64,000 nucleotides of DNA, taken from positions 62,001 through 126,000 of the forward strand of contig NOWV01000097.1 in the NCBI GenBank assembly GCA_003344405.1. Reading direction: 5' to 3'. Positions 1 to 13,162 of the stretch are shown here, one piece after another (position 1 is the first letter of the stretch; the number at the start of each line of letters is the position of its first letter). The position numbers and the translations under genes were made by a program. The DNA is from Trichoplax sp. H2. Its lineage: Eukaryota > Placozoa > Uniplacotomia > Trichoplacea. The notes beneath the pieces were generated by a model that did not search any database, was not told where the DNA came from, and saw only the letters and a list, made by a program, of their open reading frames with translations.

Positions 1-2679
1 GTCTGTATAATTCATTGTGAAGAACTGTTACGGCTATAGCACTTTATTATGAAGAACAATACTATAGAAAATGATGCAACGGAGTAACAGACTCTTCCTG
101 TAAGTTGGTTGATCTATAATTATAATTAAATAATAACCGAATGTACAGTACATGCATCGATATTTACATGTCTATAAGATACGTGTACATTACATCTATG
201 TAAATATATTCAAAAATTTTTTATAATTAGAAAAATATTAAATTCGAAACCAAGTAGGCCTGAGATAATTAAGTCAACATTAATTTTAGCATTATTTAAT
301 TTCATGGAAGTATCCCACGGACATATGCATTACATTAATTATAATTACGATGGTTTGATTTATTTGATGGACAAATCTAATAGAATATTATGTTTTTTTT
401 AATTTAGTTCTTATGTGATACCATTACATTATGTTATTTACGCGTATACCAGTCTATACTGTATACGTATGTATTTTATTACAGGGACGTAATATAAGGT
501 TGAGACAATAATGAACTATACTTTGCGTATATGGCAGAGCTGTAGTTGTGAATATATCAGAATGGAAATGCCTGAACGATTTACATCTAATGCCGCATTA
601 TCGCTATTCCTGGAGATTAATAGCAACAAAGTTAACCTTAAATGCAGATTTTAAACTTAACATTCCAATGACAGTAATCCAATCTAGATTCTCTTAGATT
701 CTATCTAATGCTGTAATTATTTATTCGATGTACGGTTAGTGTGTATATGATAACTGAACTGAAATAGCTAATAATCCTATTTAAGATTATTTTCGCTTTG
801 TAACCACTTTACGCTTGTAGACATTTCTGTCCGGTATATGACACAATGATATCCAGTGTTATGCTTTAGTTTCTGTAGTCAACTCGGAAATGTTAGTGTT
901 TCTATGAGTTTTATACCACCGTTAATTAAAGCATAGTGTATAGATAATATGGATAGTAAGCGTAAAGAACTGGATATGAAACTGGACATAACAACAGTGA
1001 AAATATTTACTATTAGCGATAATAATACATCCAAATCTTCGTTTTAGATAGAAATATAGGGCTTGTCCTACCGTAAATATTAGGATCACGTATTATGATC
1101 GTCGATACCATCGTAACGCATTATATCGATGGTGCACTGAGTTTTCTCTTAATACTGTCATTTCAAGTACTGATCGTTCATAGCGATTCTATGACAGTAT
1201 TGAACAAAGCAGGTACGGTCTGTTTATTTATAACTATCACGATATGACTAATAGATAGATAGTTGGGGGGGTTGGGGCTTTCAAAGTTAAACTATAATAT
1301 CAAGACAATGGAATATATCTGTCCATGTGATATGACTAATCCTGATAGACCTTAATGAGCAACTAATTTACGTCGTAAAATTACCCATTAGCGATTCTCG
1401 AGTTTATTAAAATTATGCAATCCCTATTCTATATTCCTACCACGCTATGTTCCAATGTACTATAAAAATAAGATTTTCCCTCAATAAAACGAAGAAATCC
1501 AACTTAATGTAAGATGTAGAAATCATCTAGCTGACATACTTTATTCGTGTGTCATTGTTGCGCTAATCTATTCAAAAATAAGATCTACCATGTGCATATA
1601 CAATACAAAATTGATAGTACACTGCAAGTTTCACAAGATTCTATTCATAAAAAATGGATGAAAGTCCATTCATAATGTCTAGTTTTCTTATAAAACAAAA
1701 AATATCCTCCCTATCCCAGATCACCATAGCAACCTGGTCGACGCTTCATTTGTATTGATTTTCCATCGATTAAGTCAAAACAAACCAATGTGAAATTCTA
1801 GTAATATCTATTAGATTAAGTAGATAGAATTAGGTGAAGCTGCTGTAGTACAACAATGTAATGTGGTCGGCATAGTATATTAAAAACTAGGATATCGATA
1901 TTTCATCACTTTAAGATCTTGTCGGTCAATTATTGACGTCAAGTTGGTAAAATATTAAGTTTGGACTACTTTTTAAGCAAATTAGTTTCTTATTTGCCTT
2001 CATTCAAAGCCGATGGACCATTTTAAGCAGACGTAAGTTATAGCATTGAGTACACAACAAGGATGATGTTAGTTTTACACTAGATTACGGTAGAATAGTT
2101 TAATATCCAACTAAGGTTATGGACTGAAAATTCGATCACGAACGCTTTCACTCTGCTTATATCTTATACCCTTACGTAGATAATTGATTATTGGTGCTGT
2201 TTTTTTGTTAGCTGATCAATTATAATTATTATTACATCAATTTATCATATAGCTACGATAAGCTAAGATATATAACAACAATTATGATAAATTTACTCTA
2301 ATTTGCCTCGGCTTAGCTTTACGTGTATTCTGAAAGTAATGCCGTGGAATATAGTAAATAAAAATAATATAAAATCGCTCAAAAATTAATATTTATGTTG
2401 TATCCTTTCATTCAGATAGTTGACTACCTATTAGACCTACCATCTTCTGTAACTAACTTCGGTTGGCAGAAACAGCTTTTGAAAATTGCTGAACTCAGAA
2501 TCTATTATTTGAAATATTTTTCCCTTTAATTTTAAAACAATTACGGCGTAACTATTATTGGAAGCCTTTGCAATTGGACGCACCGATATTATCGATGAGA
2601 ATTAGATTTACCATTATTTGATCAAGACTAGACCCGATATAATTAATCTATCTGCAAGCAGTAAAGATAATACGCTATC
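1..2679. other. AT-rich intergenic sequence, no gene recognised
   Basis: No reading frame here resembles a known protein and none is long. The stretch is AT-rich with scattered homopolymers and a G-run near 1264. A perfect 10-bp inverted repeat (1152-1161 with 1191-1200, ATACTGTCAT / ATGACAGTAT) could form a hairpin. The end of the stretch is the upstream region of the TTLL3-type gene, so its promoter and 5' untranslated exon probably lie here, but I cannot point to specific elements. An in-frame stop at 2668-2670 lies just before the chosen start. Confidence 0.5.
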
Positions 2680-5600
2680 ATGCTTAATACTAGAAAGTTT
2701 AAAAGGGCAAAAAATAAAATTAAAGGTAGTAATGCTTACAACAGTAAAGCTACATCAAAACGAAAAGGGCATAAAGTGCTTCAATATGAAAGCCAAGTCA
2801 ATCGAGTTCAGTTTCCTTCTCAGCAGCATCCTGATCAACACAAGGTACGCTAATCATAACTGATCCATTCTTATAGTGTAATTTATTGCTTCCTAAAATA
2901 GTAGCTTACGATCAAAGCAAAGATTTTGCTGCATGACTAGTCTATCGATAATTCAACCATAGTACAACAGCTGCACCATTTATTGATAAGCTAAAAATTG
3001 TAATAATATATTTATTACTTTTGTAATGATTAAATTTTAAATATATTTTATAAGATGGTAGGTTAAATCATTAAGTAATATGTAATATTTCTCTATAGCA
3101 GCAGTCGTAGAAATATGAGGGATTACTTTGTTACTACATCGGTGATGATTTAAATACAGTTTACTAATTAGTATTATCATCACATGAATTACGTGAGCAC
3201 TATCTACTTTAATTAATAAACTTTAATTAACTTTACTAAATTTAAGTTATTATCCAAAGTATTATCATTTGTTTTAAGTAAAATCGAAATACTAATTTAA
3301 CTAGAACTTAATGGTATGATTAAGCTCAACGACCAGCTATATTTACAATAAGTATAATTATATCGCAGAGCTTATTTAATTTGAACTTATGTGAAGAGAA
3401 TGAGACATTGCCAGGTGTCTGCAAAGCTAAATCAATCAACGGAATAGCAAGTATCGACGATGATACAGAAGTAAGATACAAAAATGCGGTTAATTTATTA
3501 CCTAATATTAATAAGAAATTTCAGCAAGTAAATAATCTCATGATATTCGATCCCATATAACATTCTATGCTTGAATTCCCCCGCATTCTAATTTTACAGG
3601 ACTCGATACAAAGTTCTCTCAGTAAATTAAGCTCCGATAGATCCTGTGCTGATATTACAGAGTCTGCTCAAACAAATAATAAAATTTTACCTTGCTTGGA
3701 TAGTAAATCGAAAAGATCATCATCAATCAATACAGATGATTTACCTGAGCAAGAAAATAGGAAAGTTGCTGCTACCAAAAATAAGGGAAAAATCAGAAGT
3801 GGTCAACAGCAAGCTATTAGGACAAAAACTTACAATATTGATCATCAAGCTCAACCAACGAGTCATGATGGCAATAAAATTAAAAATCTGAAGCAAAATC
3901 ATCGATCACAAGTCAACAAACATCGCCAACATTGCCGACGCCAAACACATCCAATGGCTAAACGTGAACAACACTATTCTAAACCAATACCAATTCCAAA
4001 CACTAATAGAAATGCTATTTATTCTACCTCGTTTTCTCCACTTAATTTACCTCGTTTAGATATGAAGGATTTGCAGGATATTATAGCAGCAGCAATTAAG
4101 GTAAAATAAATTTTTCTTTTCTAGTCAATAAAACGGGTTTAAATATGATGAACCAAACGATGCTAAGAAGAAACACATTTATTACGACAAATTGTGAATT
4201 TAATTCTAGTAATAATGTTTTAGTATATATTATATTGAACAGTACGTAGAACCTTAATATAAGAAAGTGATAGTAGTATAGATTATCGACTATATCCTTT
4301 CCACGTACGAAAATTTTGAGCATTAATATTGGTTAGTTAGTAATGATACTCTCTAAATCATTAAATTTCTTATCATATTGTCGAAATTAGCTACTATATG
4401 TAAACTCCATTGATTTAAAAGCCTAATGCGTATTATAAATTAACATCTTAAATCATGGCTAGTGAATTAAGTTACTATTTTACTCACAGTTTTTAAATTA
4501 AGTATGAATTTAATAATATTTCCATTATTAAAAGAGCTTAAGAACAGTATTTTATTATGAAATATATAAATTATTCCGATAATGAACTTCCCTTTACTGA
4601 AATATTTTGAAGCTCTAATTTGAATCCTATTTATTGACAGCGTCGCAAGATATTTCTATGTATAGGAAATTACCCTACACTGCGTAATTCGTTGCGAAGC
4701 CGTCAGTGGATCGAAAAAGATTATAAGACACGTCCACCCAATGCTAATATTGCTCAAATTCTGGCTTCTCATGAAGAAAATATTACTGATAATGATAAGA
4801 ATTCTAATCCGTCTCAACTTGAAGATGGTGTTTTCAATCAGGAATCCGATGACGATTTAAAAGAAACAATCAAAGCACATACTAAACTCTTGCTTATTCG
4901 AGCTAAGCATGCTTCCCCTGTGCATGATAGTATTTTAGATCGACAGTATAGGATGATGGTAATTAATTTTAATATCGACTTTGTATCTAATAATACTCTC
5001 TTCATTTTATTCAATATAATATTAAATTTATCGATGTTTATATACGAATAATTCTATGAAATTTATCGCGACAGTCGAGAGCCATACAAAATCTTCAGCC
5101 AGGTCTAATATGGACTTCTAAAAGAGACGATATCGATTATAAATCGCTAGCTAGGGTATAGTTCATAAGCTATTTTCTTTGAATTAACTATATTATTAGA
5201 GGACTATGCTCGTCTAGGAATATCTTTGTAACGCAGACCAATAATCTGATACTTGATATAATTGCAGTATCAAATTGTTAATCATTATGAGAAAACGATC
5301 CCGTTAACAACGAAGGTCAGTTTCCATAATGCAACCTAAATTTGTTTTAGTATTTACTAATTAGTTGGAAAATGAATTACTTTAGTTCTTTTCGTGTTAC
5401 TAAGTCTTAAATTCTTTATCGCTTTCCAACCCAACGTTGCCAGGTGGGTTTATGTACAAGTATAAAAAATTTAAGTTGGGTCCAAGAAATTGATTCAGAC
5501 ACAATTTTCCCGCGATGTTTTCAACTTCACATGGAGGAAGAATTACAAGCTTTTATAGGTTAGTATTTATGTAGATAATTTTAGCTAATAGTCTCCACTG

Positions 5601-8600
5601 TTTGTAATGCAAAAATAGAGAGCAAATGGAAAATTGATTACAAAACTGTAAAATTCATGAAAATATCCGTAACTATATTGAGAGAAATTCATTCCTGAAT
5701 TTTTAGATGACTTTCGATTAACAGCGGCAGTTAATATCCTAAAATGGATCATCGATCCTAGCATTAATGGGAAATCGTCTAAAGCGAATTCAAAACATTC
5801 AGAAAAAATTCACGATGCTGTTGTTCGATATGCCTTGCAAGCTTGTGAAAATTATATCGAGTGTCAAACGCATTTGGATCTTGATGTGGCGACTGATCTG
5901 GTTAGTATCCATATTTATTTCACGATAATTTATTGCAAAATTTTACAACTCTACTGCAAGAGTAGTTCGCAACAGATCGCCTAGTGTATAAAGCAGATTT
6001 AGTTTAACACCAGACAAATTAGAAAATAGAGTGATAAATTATATTCATAAAATAGATTATGAGTGTGTAGTATTTAGTTTAAAATTGCTAAAAGGATCTA
6101 ATGAAGCTAACAATTTAGAGGTGTGATCCTTCATTGCAAAAGTTCAGTCTTAATAATTGTACATGTTTTGTGCGCAAATAATTTTCTCTGCATATCTAAG
6201 AAGTAGAGTAGAAATTTTAAAATACTCGTAGATTTTATGGAAATAAAATATTTATTCGTAAGATTAAAAAATTTTAAAGCGGATAAATTCGATGAATATA
6301 TAATTGGGATATCTGCAATTTTAATTCGGGTCTGGATAAAAATTTTGTCTCAATTTCTAAGAATCAAGCAGCTACTGAGCGAAAACAAACATAGTCGCCT
6401 ACTAATTGATTCCAATTGATTTTTTTTTATAGAGATCTAAATTGGATGATAATAAGTGGAATTTACTGCTGTCATCCTATTATCAAATTATCCAGTAATT
6501 AATTAATTAAAATACCAATTTCTATATCGATGCTGGTGTTAATTAAATTTGAGAATTTTAAATGAAGAGAAATAGGCTTGACCATGATAAGATTTTTTAT
6601 CCAGTCGAGCATTTTATAATACCGTAAAGAAACTATGTAGAGATTTTTGAATAATTTCACCATATATCGAATACTTTCTGTATTACTACATTATAGTCAA
6701 GATATTGACTTTAGCAACCGTGATGCCTTCGCAGAAGAAGCCAAGAATATGTTGCAAAGTGTAAGTTTATAGTAGCTTAAATCACCTTGAAAAATTTAGC
6801 AAGCATGAAATGTAAAATTTAAATATCCTATTCAAATATCCTATTCAAGATTATTCTTTTATTGTATCCACTGCAACATTTATTAACTCAAAATTAGATC
6901 ATAATTAACCTATTTTCCTAGCTATAATATCTCTTGACAGAATTGTAATCTTTGCTTAATATCCTCTTCAAATTAACTAAATAACTTGCTAATAATTAAT
7001 TTGGATCGATAACGATGTATCGGCTATTAGATCAAACTGTTACTTCCACAATTCGATATTGACGGGGTTCGAAATGTTTGGATTATGAAGCCAGCTGCTA
7101 AATCGCGAGGTCGAGGTATGGAGTTTAAGATAGATCCAATCGATAGCATTATTAGATAGAAGCCATAGAAGCCATAGAAAGTCTCTAAATAAATACCTGA
7201 GCATTCAGCTGGTATATATCAAGTTTGAAGATATTTACAAATTCAGAAATCTAAAGCGATTTAAATCTAACAATTGTATATTTAGAATAATATCCTACAT
7301 TCCAATTACTGCCGTCGTTTAACTCCCAGCGATAGGGTTTCATCCAGTTTAGAAGATTAATTCCAAATTCCGATATCTAATTGTTCACTATTTACAGTCA
7401 TTTGCCTACATTTAGCAGTAAAAATAAATTTAGCTTGTAATTTATACTCAGTTAAATTGTCTTAACAATTGCACTTGTACGATAGCTTGTACTTTTTCTA
7501 TTTACTCTAATTTTATCAATCATAAGAGTTGATATAACATGGAACGATGAACATATAAAAAAATTCCCATTTCGTTTTTAGGAATTGTTTGTATGGACCG
7601 ATTGAGCAATATTATTGAATACTATCAACAATGCCGAGAATCCAAATGGGTTATACAAAAATATATCGGTAAACCTAATATTTTATGTCATAATAATACA
7701 TCTATATTAACGACAAAAATCGGTTATCGCGATTAATAGTTTACATTTATCTAGCTACTGCAATATATACGAGTAGCTTTAGGTGATATACACGCAGACA
7801 TAATTTTATGAACGTCTCCAATCGATACTTCCTTTAATTTATTTATAACGTTAGTTGTTTTCTGAAATACATTTATAAATTCATAAATTACCAATGTGTA
7901 TAAAGTTATCTTATGTCAAATGATTACAGATCGTAAAATTCGGTATTAATTTCTGAACTTGCTTTAATTTTGTAGAGAGACCCTTGTTGATCTATAATAC
8001 AAAATTTGATATTCGCCAATGGTTTTTAGTGACTGATTGGAATCCATTAACAGTTTGGATATACAAGGTCTAGTATATAATTTCTTTTAATGAATAAAAT
8101 TAGGCAATTTTGTTTCCTATATACTTTACTTACATCTGTCATCTCTTGTTGATTGTAAATAGGATTCATACTTAAGATTTTGTACGCAGCAGTATACATT
8201 GAACAACTTAGAAGAGTAAGTCCCGATATTGAACATTAATATTGTTAATATTAAAATAATCATTTCGTTTGATGATACATTTAAAAATAATAGAGCACGC
8301 GATCTCACGTCAATATTCTGATTATATTTATTATACAAATTAACCAATACTAACTATTTTAAACCATCTATCATATTAGAAAGATACATTTATCAAATAA
8401 TGCTATTCAAAAGAAATACAGCAATGGAGAAAGATCTAAATACTTACCAGCTGAAAATATGTGGAGTTCCAATAAATTTAAGCAATATTTGAGGTTTGAG
8501 TCGTCTTTACAGCGAAAGCGCTTTTTTAACCTGTTACAATCCAAGCTCGATAATTTCTGATTGGAGATCTGATAGTGATCGACATTGATCGCAGTTTAAA

Positions 8601-10816
8601 TTAATTATTTCATATTAGATTCTATTCTATTTTGCTACTGCGTACTGTAATCGTTTAAAAATACAATAATAATTTCTTAATTAATAGACAACATAGTCAC
8701 TGCAATACTTGGGAAGAAATTATATATCCAGGCATGAAGGAAATTATAAGTCTAGTATTGCAAGCAAACCAGGAAACCATTTCCGACTATAGAAAGGTAT
8801 GGACAAGTGGCAAATTAGGATTATATTTCATCTAGACTAATGTAGCAATCATTTTGTTTAGCCTTGTAAATTAATCTTAATTTATGATCTTTACGTAAGA
8901 TAGCGAGTTACGAATACTATTGTATCTTAGTCTTCTAACTTACGTACTATCTTGACATTTTTCGAGTATCCAAGTGGTTCTAAATCCGACTGAGAGATGT
9001 TTACGACTTATAATTGACCATATCATATCTTATCATGGATTCTTTTTAACATTAGCGATAGAAACATTAAAGAGTTAAAATTAATTTTATAATAGTACGA
9101 TTTACGAAAGTATAACAGAGGGCCTACATACCTTTCATCAGTTTCCTGTCATCATTTTTGATGAAAAGCGTTCAATTCTATCTTATAAACTAACCTAAAG
9201 TTCTTTCATTTATATATTCTTTGCATTAGAACTCATTCGAACTCTTTGGAGCAGATTTTATGTTGGGAGAGGATTTTAAGCCATGGCTGGTAAGTTTATA
9301 GACGATGCCAATTCTGAAATTTTACACCTTAAATTTACAAAACATGTAATAAACTTTTATATTACTTTCCGCTTAAAGTGAAGGATATTTGCGTTTAGGT
9401 TTATGCTTAATTTGTTTCTGACGTTATACTTCAATGTCAATTCTAGATTGAAATCAATAGCTGCCCCGATTTGTCCGCTTCAACATCCGTTACGGCTGAG
9501 TTATGTGCATCAGTTATAAATGATACAATTAAAGGTAAAGTTACCAATTTAAATTCTTGAATAAAAATTAGAATTGTACTCAGTTCTCTTCTTGAGCATT
9601 GCTATTAATTTACTTTATAGTATATTATGATAAAATCAACAGATTTTCATTAAGATAGAGCAATAATTTTCTACCAATCCATTTTAATTTGCTAATTAAA
9701 TGTGAAAAAAGGAAATGATAGTGTCTGAAAACTAATTCAAACTGAGTACTATTAAAATAGTTAGTCTACTTATACATGTGTATTCAATCATTTTTAATTG
9801 TAATCCAACTTAATTTATTTTCATTTTCTAATGAATTTATTCATTCTCCATTTTTATATATAGTGATCATCGATAGAAAAGAAAATAAATCTTGTGATAT
9901 TGGAGAATTTGAGTTATTAGTTAAGAAAGTAAGGTTTCAGATATGATATCGTCAATTGAAAAAATTTTATTTTATATCATCTTAAATACCACGTTATGAT
10001 CTCCCGAATACTGTATTAATGCTAATTCTGAGCAGAATACCATTTGTATTAACCTTATTTACATACTAATCAGCTGAAATTAGTATACTGTGTGTTAATG
10101 AATGTTACATAATTGATTTTAACCTGTATTTGTATATCAACTACAGGTGGTTCACCTAGTAGCTAGCTGCTATTTATTCTTTAAAATGTTTTTAATGTAA
10201 ATTTTGCCGGTATCAATTGCTTATTACTTGATGGAAATTTTGAATACCGTAGTTTAATAATCATGTTGTGTATTTTTGTGTCAAATGATAACATAGACGA
10301 GATTATTTCTATTTTAGAGTTTGTAGTTGGTCATTTATTAACAGTTTTTTATCTTATTCTTAATAGCAACCACTGGAAAGACCTGCTTATGTTGGCCTAA
10401 ATTTAGCTATCCACGGTAAAAAAATACCGAAATTAATAACCGATAGGATATCTCCTAAATATGAAAATAAATTAGAGCAATTGTTAAATGGGCCACAAGA
10501 TCCATCAACAGCACATAGGCAGCGCCAAAGTGGGTCCCAAAACTTGAATCATTCATCCAATAGAAAAGATTTAAAAAAATTGTTAACGATGGCCAATATA
10601 CGCATGCAAACTTCTGTGTATCAATCAAATACGGTCTATAACGAACAAACACATAATTTGATTCAATCGAATTCATTCAATCATGCAACTACAATCAGCA
10701 ATAATAGCAACAAACCTACCTATGCTACTAAAACTATACCATTTTGTACCAAACCAATCCATTATACAGCAATATTGCAGAATTTATTACAGTCTCGTGG
10801 CCCTATTAATAGTTAA
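2680..10816 (+). CDS. TTLL3: Tubulin monoglycylase, TTLL3/TTLL8-like (19 exons, 923 aa)
   Basis: ATP-dependent ligase expected to add the first glycine to glutamate side chains of axonemal tubulin in cilia. Exons: 2680-2844, 3369-3470, 3600-4100, 4641-4958, 5268-5315, 5444-5558, 5707-5900, 6433-6494, 6697-6760, 7031-7115, 7582-7668, 7976-8067, 8163-8215, 8380-8493, 8688-8796, 9230-9289, 9447-9534, 9864-9928, 10367-10816; they total 2772 nt in one open frame. Residues 1-256 are a Ser/Lys/Gln-rich N-terminus. The glycylase signature follows: [17 protein letters not shown] (from about 262), [26 protein letters not shown] and [13 protein letters not shown]. The TTL ATP-grasp core shows [14 protein letters not shown] (about 540-553), [54 protein letters not shown] and [10 protein letters not shown] (724 on). 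The C-terminal 125 residues are Asn/Ser/Gln-rich and unconserved. Length matches vertebrate TTLL3 (roughly 900 aa). The first three exons are the least certain because that part is not conserved; a stop precedes the start in frame. TTLL3 and TTLL8 cannot be told apart here. Confidence 0.93.
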
Positions 10817-13162
10817 AAATGAGATCGAAATCAGCTGCTGTAAATAATTATATTCGTAAATATTAAAATAATCCAACAGATCATTTTCAATAGCTTACTG
10901 CCTTGCTGTCTGCAAAACTTTGAAGATCAATCAAAATTGTCATTCGTTACGACGGTTTATCTTCTTCTTCCCTACATTTTACCTATTTGGTGATATTATT
11001 CCCATTTTTAATAGGGTTTTTTCTGTATCAGTTATATCTACGATGTATTTCATCTACTAAAAATTGTTACTGTTAGCGTGTACAGGTTGACCACGATTAC
11101 GACATTTGCTAATCTATGATTGCGAGCAATGAAATCTTTAAATATTATCTTGAATAGCTCTATTATTCTATCATTTCCTTAACTAATATTAAATCTTGAT
11201 ATACACTCCAGTTATGATTATACCAAGATCTAAAAAATTAATTGCGTATTAAATTTAATACAAATATAAAATATTTGCAAAATTATAAAAGGTAAGAGTG
11301 TTAACCCGTTCCATTTACACTTGTAATTTAATTTCAGGATATTGTATGATAGAACGATAGGTTTAGAATGATATGCATTACCACATCGTCTAATGTATAA
11401 AATTTCAATCATTTTATCTTAAAAGATTTTCATTTTGGTTGTCAATATTAACTGAGAACTTTGTGCATAAGAATTTTATCCTGCTGTAAATCACATAACC
11501 ACAATATTATAACTATAATAAAGAACTTCTAATGCTTATTACTTGGTTGTGAATCAGTAGCTAACACTGATAGCACTGTATATACGCATAAGCTCTATCC
11601 ATATCTTTAAACTCGACTGAGAACTAAATTTGCAATATATATGAGTAATTTCGATTCGTATCAAATACGCAAGTATTTTAATCCTGTAATCCAAACTTTG
11701 ATAATGCCAAAAGGAGATAGAGTGATTGATGAAGGTTCGTAATAAATTGTTACAGGATTAGCAGTTGTAAGCCTATTAAATAATATAGTTAGTTGAAATA
11801 TCAAAATAGTTCCTTGTAAGCCTGTAAAACATGGGTCCGTTAGCCACATCTTATTCTTCTGGCATGGATTAAAGACGTAGAAGGCCTTATGTTCAGTTAC
11901 TTCATGGAATATTACCGTATCGAGACTACTCAGACATGAAAGCGTTACTGCAGTCATTATTAGTAATTTTACTACTTTGCATTACAATTAACATTAGAAT
12001 AACTTGATTCATTGAATCTGCTTGCATAACGCGTACTTTCTTTGAGCACAGTATACTAATTCATAGATTAATGTATGACTTCAGTTATTGAAAAGAACAT
12101 ATATATATATGTAAGAGCAAGCCTATCCTCTCATTGTATTACTTTCACAGTAGTTTAATCCAAACTAATCAACATAAATTACAACGCCAATAAAGGACAA
12201 AAAAAATCGACACATTGAATTTAACATTTACAACAATTCCATCAAATTGATAACCATAAAAACACTTCTACTCCATGCTCAAATAGCCTTATTGCTTTAA
12301 CAGAGTTACCAACACAGTAACAAGGATATCGTTAAATACCTCTAATAGTTAATAGATATCCTTCGTATATCGATCTCACTAACATCCCTCTCGGATAAAT
12401 AACAAAGATACAATGTTAACATTGCTATCAAATTATTAATACTCTATACAAGAGAGTATACTGTAATATTTCATAATAGGAAGTCGGGGACTAACTTTCT
12501 GTCTAAATACGTATCTTGTAGGCAATTTCACACTTCGAAAAAAATTGAAAGCTAATAATACGCCCAAAAGTGCCAGATTTAAAGCAACCCAGCAACAAAT
12601 TTAAAGTTGCAGATATTGATACTCTAGTCATTATCTTCAAATGCAGGAAGTAGCACACTAGCATTGGCAGTAACTCCTTCATAAGTCATTTAAAAGTAAC
12701 GATAAAATATAAAAATAATTACTTAAAAACTATTCAACTTGAAAAATAAACCAGTACAAGAATTGCTCGTTATTATACACTGTAGGAAATGACGAGTGCT
12801 AAATATGAAGATTGAACAAATACAGTACATCGCGATGACAAGTAAAACAGTCGATTTTCTTATCTTATAAGACTATATCAGAATGGCGTTGATACTGCCA
12901 AAAAAATCATCGTAAGACGTCCATAAGATGATTATATCATACGCCTTGTCCATCGTGAGCTATCCGAAAACATTTTTGTAAATAAAAATAGACTTTCTAA
13001 CTAATTCACTACATGAATTAGATTGATTATAAACGCTTAGTACCTAATCGATGATATACTTACCAATGGTTAGAATAAAAAATATAATCGAACATTATTA
13101 TCGCTTGTTTTACATAAAAAATATCCATTGGACATTTACTATTATGCACAATTTATAAGAAA
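10817..13162. other. Convergent intergenic spacer between TTLL3 and copine A
   Basis: The two flanking genes point at each other, so this spacer holds both 3' untranslated regions. A 98-codon minus-strand frame (11661-11957) has no recognisable domain and no support from neighbouring exons. Nothing else is seen except AT-rich sequence and a short TA run at about 12100. Confidence 0.5.

Noticed and set aside
540-640. Short plus-strand translation faintly like a glycosyl hydrolase family 1 segment
   Set aside because: Fewer than 25 residues with weak resemblance and no flanking exons; best explained as chance.
11661-11957. 98-codon minus-strand frame between TTLL3 and copine A
   Set aside because: No recognisable domain or neighbouring exons; a frame of this length is expected by chance at this scale.
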